DNA of 64,000 nt, taken from the NCBI RefSeq assembly GCF_040182365.1, contig NZ_CP144460.1, positions 62,001 through 126,000 on the forward strand. The letters run 5' to 3'. The position numbers and the translations under genes are program-made. The stretch comes from Xanthomonas sp. 10-10 (GTDB lineage Bacteria; Pseudomonadota; Gammaproteobacteria; Xanthomonadales; Xanthomonadaceae). Each line of letters opens with the position of its first letter. The stretch's first letter is position 1. Under the pieces are notes generated by a model. It ran no database searches, was not told the origin of the DNA, and saw only the letters and a program-made list of their open reading frames with translations. Shown here piece after piece: positions 37,648 through 45,797 of this stretch.

Positions 37648-38883
37648 CTACGCGTGGGCGCGGCCGCGCCCTGCAACGCGCAACCCGCACCATAACGTGG
37701 CGGTCAGCGTCGCTTCGGTGGCGATCACGGCGATGGCTGCCCCGTGCACACCGTACTGACGGGTAAGCAGCAGGTTCAGTGCGATGTTGACCACCGCCGC
37801 CAGACCGGCGCCGAGCACGTACCAACGCTGCCGGTCGCTGGCGATGGCGGCCTGGGTCAGCACATAGTTCGGCAGGACGAACACGAACGCAGCAAACAGC
37901 CAGCCGAGCAATTGCCCGGCCACCACGCGATACGCCGCTCCGTACAACAACTCCATCAACCAGGTACCGAGCCAGGCACCGGCCGCTGCCAGCGCCAGCC
38001 CTGCCGCACCGGCCAGCCACAGCGCGCGATCCTCCAGACGGCGCGCACGCGTGGCCTGCGTGCGTTCAAGCCGCAGCTGGCGGAACAGCAACAAGGCAAC
38101 CGGCATCGCCAGTAACAGCACGCCATCGAACACGCGGTACGCCGCGGCGTACTGCCCAAGCTCCGCCGCAGGCACCATGTGCTGCAGGATCACCACGTCG
38201 CTGCGACGGTACAGGCCGGTGGCCGTATCGATCCAGAAGAAGCCGGCCGCCGCGCGGTACGCCAGCGGCTGCGGCCGCCATTGCGGTCGATCCCGCAGGC
38301 CCCGCCCCAACAAGAGATAGGCCAGCACCAGACCGCATCCCCAGGCAGCGAAGACCACGCCGGGGTCGTGACCAAGCAACAGGACCGCCATCACCACCAG
38401 CACCGCGCTGAGCGCACGCGCACCCGCCAGCCAGCTGGCGTCGCGTTGCCAGCGGCCCGCCGCCTTCAGCTGGGCGGAGACCAACTGGGTCAGCGTCACC
38501 GCACCGAAGCACAGCACCGCCCAGACCAGTGCGGGATCGCCGCCGGCGTGGCGCGCTGCCAGGCTGGCGGCGGCCAGCAACAGCGTGGACCACAGCAAGT
38601 GCCCGCGTGCCAGCCCAGGCAGCGCGCGCGCCATCGGCGCAGGGATGCCGGCCGCAACCCCTTCGCGCAGCACCAGGGTACGCATGCCGGCATCCTGCAG
38701 CAGCGCCAGCAAGGTCGCCAGATTGAGCAGGTAGGCGTAGCGGCCGAAGCCGGCGGGACCCATGCCACGCGCCAGCCACACCGACAGCGCCAGCGAGACG
38801 GCGGCGGTGAACAGGATCGACACCCACTGCGCCGACAATCCACGCACCAGGCTGCGCCAGGCAGGCGGCAGACGCGGTTTCAC
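37648..38883 (-). CDS. Polysaccharide flippase (Wzx-like), coupled to the lasso exporter gene
   Basis: A 411-residue MOP-family flippase with about twelve helices. The GTG at 38883 overlaps the ABC exporter stop (GTGA); an ATG at 38919 would add 12 residues and overlap more. The N-terminal segment VRGLSAQWVSILFTAAVSL and the later LPNYVLTQAAIASDR are typical of Wzx-type proteins. This overlap physically links the lasso-type genes upstream to the polysaccharide genes downstream. Confidence 0.82.
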   Translation of the reverse strand: MKPRLPPAWRSLVRGLSAQWVSILFTAAVSLALSVWLARGMGPAGFGRYAYLLNLATLLALLQDAGMRTLVLREGVAAGIPAPMARALPGLARGHLLWSTLLLAAASLAARHAGGDPALVWAVLCFGAVTLTQLVSAQLKAAGRWQRDASWLAGARALSAVLVVMAVLLLGHDPGVVFAAWGCGLVLAYLLLGRGLRDRPQWRPQPLAYRAAAGFFWIDTATGLYRRSDVVILQHMVPAAELGQYAAAYRVFDGVLLLAMPVALLLFRQLRLERTQATRARRLEDRALWLAGAAGLALAAAGAWLGTWLMELLYGAAYRVVAGQLLGWLFAAFVFVLPNYVLTQAAIASDRQRWYVLGAGLAAVVNIALNLLLTRQYGVHGAAIAVIATEATLTATLWCGLRVAGRGRAHA

Positions 38884-40625
38884 CGTGCGCCGATCCAGAC
38901 CGGCGCCACCATCTGCCATGGGCCCTGCGCCACCAGCCGCCCCTGGTCCAGGACCAGCACGGTATCGGCCTGTTCCAGCAACGCCAGCCGATGGCCGATG
39001 AGCAGCACGGTCACGTCCCCATGCAGGCGCTGGATGGCGCTGCGGATGCGTGTCTCGTTCTCGTGGTCCAGCGCGCTGGTGGCTTCGTCCAGGATCAACA
39101 ACGCCGGACGTTGCAACAGCGCCCTGGCCAGAGCCAGCCGCTGGCGTTCGCCCCCGGACAACGGCATGCCGCCATCGCCGACCGGGGTGTCCCAGCCCTG
39201 CGGCAGCGCATGTACAAACTGGGCGGCGGCCTGCTCCAAGGCCGCGTATAAGGCCGCCTCACTGGCATGCGGGCAAACCATCAACAGGTTGTTGCGCACG
39301 CTGTCGTTGAGCAGGAACGCGTCCTGCGACACGTAGGCCACCGAGCGGCGCCAACTGCGCCGGGCGGCCGCATCCAGCACCACACCATCGATCTCCAGCG
39401 TGCCCCCATCCGGGCTCAGCAAGCCGCTCAGGACGTCGGCCAGCGTGCTCTTGCCGGCACCGGAGGCGCCGACCACGGCGGTGGTGGTTCGCGCCGGCAG
39501 CCGCAGCGAAAGATCATGCAGCGCGGGCGTGCTGCGCCCCGCGTACTGGACCCGTACCGCGGACAGCGCGAGCGACGTGGTCAGGTGGATCGGTGGCGCG
39601 ACGTCAGGCAGCGACGGCTCGGCCCACTCCCTGCTTTCCCGTAGCCGGCGTTCGATTTCGGCGAACGCCGCCGCCGCATGCAGGCAGTACTGGCGTTGTT
39701 GCTGCACTATCGTCAACAGCGGGACCAGGCGAGCGAAGATCGCCACCAGGACGAGCAGCTCGGCCATCGCCATGTGCAGGAACTGCAGGCCGAGGTAGGT
39801 AAAAAACGCCAGCACGATCGCACCGGCGCTCTGTAGCCAGGCTTTGGACACGCTCAAACCCCGTGCAAACCGCAGCTGCTGGTCGCGCATGGTCCGGGCC
39901 GTGCGTTCGAATGCCGCCAGATATGTTGTTTCGGCACCCAGGATCTTGGCCAGGCGCAGACCGGACAGACGGTCGTGCAGGCCCGCGTGCAAGCCCTGGT
40001 GTGCCTGCGTCAACTGGCGTCCAAGCAGCGCCACCTCGCGACGCTGGCTGCCTACCAACAACAGCAACGCAATCCCGCTCAGCGTGGCGACCAGCGCCAG
40101 CACCCAGGACAGCGCGAAGGCGGCCAGCAGATAGAGCGCGGCGGTGATCGCCGTGGAGACCATCGCAAGACCGTGTCCCAGCCCGACTTCGGCGCGCCCC
40201 ACATCACTCAGGATGAGACTGGCGTGGTCCCCAGTGCGCTGACCCGCCAACCAACGCCATTGCGCACCGAGCAGGGCAGCGAAACTGCTGATGCGCAGCC
40301 GCTCGCCGACGTCTTGCTGCAGCCGTGCCGCGAGCTGTTCGCGGCCGAACTGGATCGCGCTGCGCAGCAACAGTGCCAGACAGAACAGAAGCAGCAACGG
40401 AATCGGCGAGCTTGCCCGGACACCAAGCGCCGCGAGCAGGCGCAACAGCTGGTGCGCCACTCCCGTGGCGGCGGCGTCGCCCTGCAGTGAACTCAGCAAG
40501 GGCACCAGCAACAGCACACCGATGCCCTCCGTCGCAGCGGCCAGCACCATCAGCATCAACAGCCCGATGCGCTGGTCGCGCGGTGCCAGACGCAATACGC
40601 CGGCGAGGAAGCGGAAGACCGTCAT
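38880..40625 (-). CDS. ABC transporter, fused membrane and ATPase domains (McjD/MsbA type)
   Basis: A 581-residue half-transporter with an N-terminal six-helix domain (about residues 1-310) and a C-terminal nucleotide-binding domain. The Walker A is VGASGAGKSTL near 385, the ABC signature LSGGERQRLALARALL near 490, and the Walker B LLILDEATSALD follows it. It works as a homodimer in the inner membrane. Its ATG overlaps the B2 gene stop (ATGA); an in-frame ATG 12 bases earlier also exists. Placed directly after the B2 leader peptidase, it is most likely the exporter and immunity pump for the mature peptide, although MsbA-like transporters also occur in polysaccharide loci. Confidence 0.88.
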   Translation of the reverse strand: MTVFRFLAGVLRLAPRDQRIGLLMLMVLAAATEGIGVLLLVPLLSSLQGDAAATGVAHQLLRLLAALGVRASSPIPLLLLFCLALLLRSAIQFGREQLAARLQQDVGERLRISSFAALLGAQWRWLAGQRTGDHASLILSDVGRAEVGLGHGLAMVSTAITAALYLLAAFALSWVLALVATLSGIALLLLVGSQRREVALLGRQLTQAHQGLHAGLHDRLSGLRLAKILGAETTYLAAFERTARTMRDQQLRFARGLSVSKAWLQSAGAIVLAFFTYLGLQFLHMAMAELLVLVAIFARLVPLLTIVQQQRQYCLHAAAAFAEIERRLRESREWAEPSLPDVAPPIHLTTSLALSAVRVQYAGRSTPALHDLSLRLPARTTTAVVGASGAGKSTLADVLSGLLSPDGGTLEIDGVVLDAAARRSWRRSVAYVSQDAFLLNDSVRNNLLMVCPHASEAALYAALEQAAAQFVHALPQGWDTPVGDGGMPLSGGERQRLALARALLQRPALLILDEATSALDHENETRIRSAIQRLHGDVTVLLIGHRLALLEQADTVLVLDQGRLVAQGPWQMVAPVWIGAR

Positions 40626-41194
40626 TGGGACCGCCATGCATATGGCACGAAGCAACCTACGCGGGCGAAGCGGTCGGTGCCGTGCCCGCCGGTCACGTGC
40701 TGGCTGCCGGCGACGACCCAGGCATGCGCTTGCAGCGCCGTCCCGTCTGCACAGCGCGCGACTCCCAGGCAGAGCACATGAGCGACCCGGAACACGTTCA
40801 GCAGGCAATGCGAAGCCAGCGCCTGCGCCAGGCAGTTGGATCGCCAGGGCGTATGGCGAGCAGCCAGTCTCACCGTCCGGCCGATCTGCAGGGCGCGACG
40901 TTGCGCGCGCTCGTCCAGGCGCGGCAGGGCCGGCGGTACCGCCATCTGGTGGCCCACCCAGCGGGCCAGGTGGCGGAAGCCGATCCACCGCACGGCGCCA
41001 CGTGCCGCGCCCAGCAGCAGCCAGGTCGGCACCAGCAGCAGGCGCTCGAAACGAGGCAGGCGGGCGAACGCAAGCAGCCTGTGGCGCACGCCGGCAACAG
41101 CACGGGAAACACTCACCGCCAGCCGTCCTCTCCACAGCTGGCGGGCCGCTGCGGTAATGCCTGGCGGTTGCACCGCGTACTGGCGCTGGAACAT
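40622..41194 (-). CDS. Lasso peptide biosynthesis B2 protein (transglutaminase-like leader peptidase)
   Basis: A 190-residue protein of the Transglut_core3 family, the B2 half of split lasso leader peptidases. The Cys protease centre is visible: WRSNCLAQALA carries the Cys, and HAWVVAG the His about 50 residues later. In the known systems it cuts the leader after the B1 protein delivers the precursor. The N-terminal half is a helical region of the type seen in B2 proteins. Start choice is uncertain: ATG 41194 gives family-like length, while ATG 41290 or TTG 41302 would add up to 36 residues without homology. It sits between the cyclase and the ABC exporter. Confidence 0.82.
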   Translation of the reverse strand: MFQRQYAVQPPGITAAARQLWRGRLAVSVSRAVAGVRHRLLAFARLPRFERLLLVPTWLLLGAARGAVRWIGFRHLARWVGHQMAVPPALPRLDERAQRRALQIGRTVRLAARHTPWRSNCLAQALASHCLLNVFRVAHVLCLGVARCADGTALQAHAWVVAGSQHVTGGHGTDRFARVGCFVPYAWRSQ

Positions 41195-41439
41195 GAGGTT
41201 GTCCGCTGTCGCACGTGCAGGACCCACCGCAGAAGGAGCATGGCAGAGACACGCTGTCGGAGGAGGGGCGGCCTGCGCGATCAAGCCCATGCCGGCACGC
41301 AAACCCGGAACGGCTTGCCGTGGCCGGTGGCTGCTAGCCTAGCAAACGCGCGCGCTGGCGTGCTGGCGTGGACATGATCGGAGGTGGTGCGGCTACGGCA
41401 AACCGAGCGCATGACCAAGCGATCGTCCGACGACTGCGA

Positions 41440-43365
41440 TCAGCTGCCGCCGCGTTCGTGCCAGGCAAGAAATCCGCCGGTCTGCAAGCCGAACACCAGC
41501 ATCTGCAGATAGGTTTCGCGTCTGGATTCGGCCGCCTGCGCATCGCGCGGCCAGTCGTCCATCAACGCCTGCAGGCGTGGCAGGTCGAGCACGCGGCGTG
41601 CCAGCGCCGAATCGCGTAGTGCATGGAGTTGCGCCTGCATGGCCGCGCGCTGTGCGGTGAGATGCGCGAACCAGTCGCCATGCTGCACGCCGACTTGCCG
41701 GTTGGCGAAGATTTCCGGCGGAGCGCCACGTGCGGCCAGCAAGCGTCGCGGCAACGAGCGGGTGACACCATCGCGCAGGAACTGGTCCAGCGGCAGGCTG
41801 CCGAAGAACTCGATGACGCGCCGGTCGGCGAGCGGCATGCGGAAATCAACGCCGGAGATCGCCCGCAGTGTGCCCCAACCATCCATCGCCGCTGCATGGC
41901 CGAGCAACCATTCGCGCAGGGCATGCGCAGAGCGATGGCGTCCGCCGAGTCGGATCCGGTAGCGATCCCGGTCCAGCTGACGGTGCATGCGAAGCTTGCG
42001 TGCCAAATCCGGATGCAACGCCGCGTATTGCATCCAGGGCGCGGCCGGCAAGCCGTGCCAATACCGCAGCGCCGCAATCGGTGCAAAGGGGCGCAAGACA
42101 AACCGCTGTAGCGCTTTACGCGAACTCAACCCCTGATTGCGGGCAAGCGCGCGCGTCTGCGTCAGCAGCGTGCGCCATTGGCGAGCGCATAGCAGTTCCG
42201 GCAGACGCACCAGACCGTCGTAACTGAAGAAGGCGTTCCCCATCTCGCCTCCGATCAACACATTTCCGCCGCGCGCGTGCAGGAATCGGTCCAGCGGAAA
42301 GAACCAGGCCATGTTCAAGGGCGAGCGCATCGGTTGACCATTGACCTGCCACCAGCGTTCGGCGTCGTACTCACCCCAGTCGCCGTCATCGTCGCCGACC
42401 ATGTGCCAATCGATCCCCGGATGGCTGGCGGCCAGAAGACGGGCGCGCGGAGATTCGTCGTAATAGTGGGTGGCGTTCGCTGCCGCCGTGGTTGCTTGCG
42501 GCACCCGCGTGAGGGTGAGCAATGGGACCGGCGCCGATTGTCGCGCGGCCGAGAGCACGACCGAACCGCTGTCGAGTCCGCCGGTTAGGCAGGCCGCTGC
42601 CGGCTTGCTGGCGCGCAAGGCATCGGCGACCGCGCGATCAAGCACGTCGGCTGCGGCGGCCTCCACATCGGCATCGCTGCCCAACTGCAGCGAGCCTGCC
42701 TCAGGCAGAAACCACCAGCGCTCGGTGCAGGTCGCCTCCGGTGTCAGTTGCATGGCATGCCCGGCAGGCACCCGGCCGATCGCGCGGTAGACCGTGCGCT
42801 GCGGCCGGCTGCGGTCCATCACGAGCTGGTCGGCCAAACTCTGCTCGTCCAGATCCCTGGGAACACCGGGCAGCGTCAGCAAGGCCGGCAATCGGGTCGA
42901 GAAGGCGATCAGGCGTGTTCCACGGTGTACGAACAGCGACCGCTGGCCGACCGGATCGCGCGCCAGCAACAGCCGACGTTGGTCCGGTCGATACAGTGCC
43001 AGGGCGTAGCTGCCGTGCAGCCGCGGTAACGCGGCCGTATCCCAGCGTTGCAAAGCCTCGAGCAACAACTCGCCGTCCGGCTGCGCGGGCAAGGTCGACC
43101 AGCCCAGCGCATGCACGAGCTCGCTACGCGCTACTAGCGAACTGTCGGCGACCAGTAACGCCCCGGATGCGCCGATACGAGGCAACCTTTCATCATCGTC
43201 TTCGGGAGTGAAGACATGCTGGCGATGCACCACTGCAAACTCGCCCGCGTTCCAGATTCTCGCAGGGCCAATGCCACGTGCTTCCAGCGCATTCCCCAGT
43301 CGCTGGATCACGTCCGGTTCGACCGGGCGGCCATCCAGGTGCCAGATACCGGCAAAATCGCTCAT
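41440..43365 (-). CDS. Asparagine-synthase-like lasso cyclase (McjC type)
   Basis: A 641-residue asparagine synthetase homologue. It starts MSDFAGIW at 43365 behind GGGAG, so residue 2 is Ser, not the catalytic Cys of true glutamine-using enzymes. Loss of the glutaminase nucleophile is characteristic of lasso C proteins. The ATP-pyrophosphatase P-loop is LTGGLDSGSV near residue 260, a conservative variant of SGGLDS. These enzymes adenylate a side-chain Asp or Glu carboxylate so that the core N-terminus can attack it and form the macrolactam ring. It lies 41 bases after the precursor stop and before B2. Without the small precursor next to it, it could have been taken for a sugar amidotransferase. 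Confidence 0.85.
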   Translation of the reverse strand: MSDFAGIWHLDGRPVEPDVIQRLGNALEARGIGPARIWNAGEFAVVHRQHVFTPEDDDERLPRIGASGALLVADSSLVARSELVHALGWSTLPAQPDGELLLEALQRWDTAALPRLHGSYALALYRPDQRRLLLARDPVGQRSLFVHRGTRLIAFSTRLPALLTLPGVPRDLDEQSLADQLVMDRSRPQRTVYRAIGRVPAGHAMQLTPEATCTERWWFLPEAGSLQLGSDADVEAAAADVLDRAVADALRASKPAAACLTGGLDSGSVVLSAARQSAPVPLLTLTRVPQATTAAANATHYYDESPRARLLAASHPGIDWHMVGDDDGDWGEYDAERWWQVNGQPMRSPLNMAWFFPLDRFLHARGGNVLIGGEMGNAFFSYDGLVRLPELLCARQWRTLLTQTRALARNQGLSSRKALQRFVLRPFAPIAALRYWHGLPAAPWMQYAALHPDLARKLRMHRQLDRDRYRIRLGGRHRSAHALREWLLGHAAAMDGWGTLRAISGVDFRMPLADRRVIEFFGSLPLDQFLRDGVTRSLPRRLLAARGAPPEIFANRQVGVQHGDWFAHLTAQRAAMQAQLHALRDSALARRVLDLPRLQALMDDWPRDAQAAESRRETYLQMLVFGLQTGGFLAWHERGGS

Positions 43366-43406
43366 CGATCTCCCGATCGGCCCGCATGGTGTCGGGCCAG
43401 ATGGTC

Positions 43407-43562
43407 TCAAGAGCCGGTGGTCGGACCTAGGCCATCGTTGCCGGTGGTTGCGTTGTTGGCGGTCTCGTCGATGGAGAGGAACGAGACCACCGGCGTGGAC
43501 CACACCTTGTGGCCTGGCTGCGGGGTGAGCCGGTCGGAAACTGCCGATTCGTTGGCGTTCAT
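43407..43562 (-). CDS. Putative lasso-type RiPP precursor peptide
   Basis: A 51-residue peptide starting at the ATG at 43562, eight bases after GAGGA. The leader half contains KVWSTPVVSFLSIDET (residues 19-34), which fits the lasso leader pattern of an aromatic, then Pro, hydrophobics and a Thr. In known lasso precursors that Thr is second from the core. If Ala35 is the last leader residue, the core is residues 36-51. It would begin NNATTGND, with Asp43 in the eighth position for an eight-residue ring, and would end GPTTGS. Position 1 being Asn rather than Gly, Ala, Ser or Cys is unusual. The C-terminal Ser is notable because the cluster encodes an HprK-like kinase. It is not homologous in sequence to xanthomonins. 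Confidence 0.7.
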   Translation of the reverse strand: MNANESAVSDRLTPQPGHKVWSTPVVSFLSIDETANNATTGNDGLGPTTGS

Positions 43563-43616
43563 ACGATGTCCTCGCGCAGAGAGCCGCAGCGGCTGCTGCG
43601 GGGATGCATGCTTCGT

Positions 43617-43645
43617 ATCATAAGCTGCATGACCATGCACGTCAC
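43617..43645 (-). promoter_or_regulatory. Candidate promoter for the precursor operon
   Basis: Reading on the minus strand, GTGACG (43645-43640) is followed after exactly 17 bases by TATGAT (43622-43617), which matches the -10 consensus at five of six positions. It lies about 55 bases upstream of the precursor start codon and is the best promoter candidate in the divergent gap. Confidence 0.4.
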
Positions 43646-43744
43646 GGTCACCTGTCACCAAGTCCAGCACGCCGCCGACGGCTGCGTTTTCTCTGCGCGG
43701 CGCTGCAGACACGATCAACGCCGGATTTGCCCTGGAGTGCCTGC

Positions 43745-44485
43745 ATGAGCCCGCCACGGATGCCCTGGCATCGTCTGCTGAGCCGGACCGGCCTGCGATT
43801 GCTGTATCGAGCGGCGCGCAACCGCGAAGGCAGGGGGTACGCCCGGCTGCAGCTCACGGCGCAGGCGCCCCTATTCCAGGACTATGGCACCACGTCGTTG
43901 GATCGCTATCCGGCCCTGTTTAGCTACGTGCAGGGCGCGCTCGCCGGAACGAGCGCACCGCGGTTGTTGTCCTTCGGCTGCTCGACGGGTGAAGAAGTGA
44001 TCAGCCTGCGCCATTACTTCCCGGATGCCGAGATCACCGGGCTGGATATCCACCCCGGCCATATCGCGCTGTGCCGACAGTGGCTTGGGACGCACCCGGA
44101 TGCCGGCCTGCGGTTCGCCGTGGCCGGCAATACGGCGGGAGAGGGCGAGGCGGGCTATGACGCCATCTTTTGTCTTGCGGTTCTGCGCCGCGGCGACCTT
44201 GCGCGGCACCGCGGCGCGCGGTGCGATCACCTGATCCGGTTCCGGGACGTCGAGGCGCAGCTGCAGGACTTCGCCCGTTGTCTGCGTCCGGGCGGGTTGC
44301 TGGTGTTGCGCCACGCCAATTTCCGTCTACGCGATACCCAGGCGGCGCGTTGGTTCGAACCGGTACTGAGCATGCCGACACCGGCGCGCGCGGACACGCC
44401 GCTGTTCGGCCCCGACAACCGACGCCTGCCGGTACAGTCTGACGACCAGGCCGTGTTCCGCCGCCGTGCGGTTCCCCGCGATTGA
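43745..44485 (+). CDS. Class I SAM-dependent methyltransferase of the divergent arm
   Basis: A 246-residue methyltransferase, starting at the ATG behind GGAG. The SAM motif is LLSFGCSTGEEVISL near residue 76, with GLDIHPGHI following; the spacing and IFCLAVLRRG are reminiscent of CheR-type enzymes. It is transcribed divergently from the precursor gene and leads a unit with the PqqD-like, kinase and sulfotransferase genes. Methylation of the peptide or of the neighbouring glycan are both possible; no substrate feature decides. Confidence 0.72.
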   Translation: MSPPRMPWHRLLSRTGLRLLYRAARNREGRGYARLQLTAQAPLFQDYGTTSLDRYPALFSYVQGALAGTSAPRLLSFGCSTGEEVISLRHYFPDAEITGLDIHPGHIALCRQWLGTHPDAGLRFAVAGNTAGEGEAGYDAIFCLAVLRRGDLARHRGARCDHLIRFRDVEAQLQDFARCLRPGGLLVLRHANFRLRDTQAARWFEPVLSMPTPARADTPLFGPDNRRLPVQSDDQAVFRRRAVPRD

Positions 44486-44565
44486 GTGTCCGTCGAAGCC
44501 GCGCCGTCTTTCCAGTCACCGCGCTTCCCAGGTAAGGTTTGGTTTCCCACGCTATCGGCCCTGTC

Positions 44566-44847
44566 ATGCGCATCGCTCCGACGACTCTGATCGCACAAGC
44601 CCCGGGGTGTCTTGCCGCCGAAATGGGCGAAGAACTGGTGATCATGAGTACCGAGCGCGGCCTGTACTTGTCGCTGGATCCGGTTGGCAAGGATGTCTGG
44701 ACGCAGATTGCCTCGCCAAGCACCCTCGGCGATCTGTGCGATCGGCTCAGCGCGGAATACGCCACGGCCAGATCCATCATCGAAGCAGACGTCATCGCGC
44801 TGCTGGAAACGTTGCACGGCGCCGGTGCGGTCGAGATCCGCACTTGA
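44566..44847 (+). CDS. PqqD-like lasso leader-binding protein (B1)
   Basis: A 93-residue PqqD-family protein, the RiPP recognition element that binds the precursor leader and hands it to the B2 peptidase and the cyclase. The start is the ATG at 44566; the GTG at 44539 would add nine residues. The winged-helix pattern is present: ERGLYLSLDPVGKDVW, then the C-terminal helix region with EADVIALLETLHGAGAVEIR. Its TGA overlaps a TTG that starts the kinase gene. It occurs in a separate arm from B2, so B1 and B2 are split across the divergent promoter. Confidence 0.84.
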   Translation: MRIAPTTLIAQAPGCLAAEMGEELVIMSTERGLYLSLDPVGKDVWTQIASPSTLGDLCDRLSAEYATARSIIEADVIALLETLHGAGAVEIRT

Positions 44848-45797
44848 TCCAGGGCCACTCCTGCGCAGCGGTGTCTGCCTCCGGGCAGATCCAGCACGAC
44901 TATTTGCTGTGTGGCTGGCGGGTCCGCAGCACGTTGGCACTTCCCGAGCTCGCGCCCTGGTCGGAAACCAATCTGGCGGACGACGGAGATGGCGTGGATG
45001 TGACCATCGAGGAGGCGCCGGTGCCTGAGCGACTCGATCCGGCCCAGCCGCCCGGGTCGTGGTTCGAGGTCGGTCGCGACGGTTCGGTGCTGCTGCAGAT
45101 TCCCGAGCTGGTCCGCCTCCACGTGCAGGCAGGCCGATCGATCCGTGTGCAACGTTTGAACCCGCGCGATGAGGGGTGGCGGCTGTTCTTGCTGGGATCG
45201 GCGCTGGGCTATCTGTCCCTGCAACGCGGACTGTTTCCGCTGCATGCGGCGTGCGTGCGCGTCGGCGGGAAGACCGTGGCCATCGCCGGCCATAGTGGTG
45301 CCGGCAAATCCACGCTATCTGCGGCCTTGCTCAAGCGCGGCCATGGTCTACTCAGCGACGATCTGACCGTCCTCCGTTGCGACGAGCGCAGCATCGAGGT
45401 GCTGCCGGCTTTCCCGCGGCTGAAACTGTGGCACGACGCGCTGCATGCTCTGCATATCCCCAGCGACGGCTTGTCGCGGGTGCGTCTGGGCATGGATAAG
45501 TTCGATCTGCGCCCGCAGGCGGGGTTCGATGCCACGCCTGCACGGTTGGACGCCATCCTGCTGCTGCAGGATGCGCCGGATCCGCAGTTGCAACGATGCA
45601 GTCCCGCCGCCGCGCTGCCTCTGCTGCACGCCAATCTGGCACGACCGCAGGCCGCCGCGCGCATGGGGCTGCGTGCAACCACATTCGCGCAGGCGGCGGC
45701 GATCGCCCGCCAGGTGCCGACCTGGCGCCTACGGCGGCCGCGCCGTTTCGATGCGCTGGCCGCCACCGCCGAACTCATCGAAAGCGGCCTGGTATGA
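44844..45797 (+). CDS. HprK-like serine kinase (lasso peptide kinase / HprK-related)
   Basis: A 317-residue homologue of the HPr kinase/phosphorylase fold. The Walker A is AIAGHSGAGKSTLSAALL near residue 149, and LLSDDLTVL near 171 holds the paired Asp seen in HprK-type kinases. The TTG at 44844 overlaps the PqqD stop; a GTG at 44871 is an alternative. In paeninodin-type lasso clusters the homologous kinase phosphorylates the C-terminal Ser of the precursor, and here the precursor ends in Ser. The HprK-related-kinase/PqqD pairs found in exopolysaccharide loci are a close relative. The peptide substrate is inferred, not shown. Confidence 0.83.
   Translation: MIQGHSCAAVSASGQIQHDYLLCGWRVRSTLALPELAPWSETNLADDGDGVDVTIEEAPVPERLDPAQPPGSWFEVGRDGSVLLQIPELVRLHVQAGRSIRVQRLNPRDEGWRLFLLGSALGYLSLQRGLFPLHAACVRVGGKTVAIAGHSGAGKSTLSAALLKRGHGLLSDDLTVLRCDERSIEVLPAFPRLKLWHDALHALHIPSDGLSRVRLGMDKFDLRPQAGFDATPARLDAILLLQDAPDPQLQRCSPAAALPLLHANLARPQAAARMGLRATTFAQAAAIARQVPTWRLRRPRRFDALAATAELIESGLV

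Noticed and set aside
41334..41375. A 13-codon ORF between the cyclase and B2 genes as a second RiPP precursor
   Set aside because: It is too short and basic, and has no leader motif or Asp/Glu at a ring position.
43407..43562. A xanthomonin-type precursor
   Set aside because: The leader and core do not match the xanthomonin pattern as I recall it, and the cluster has B1/B2/kinase genes that simple xanthomonin loci lack.
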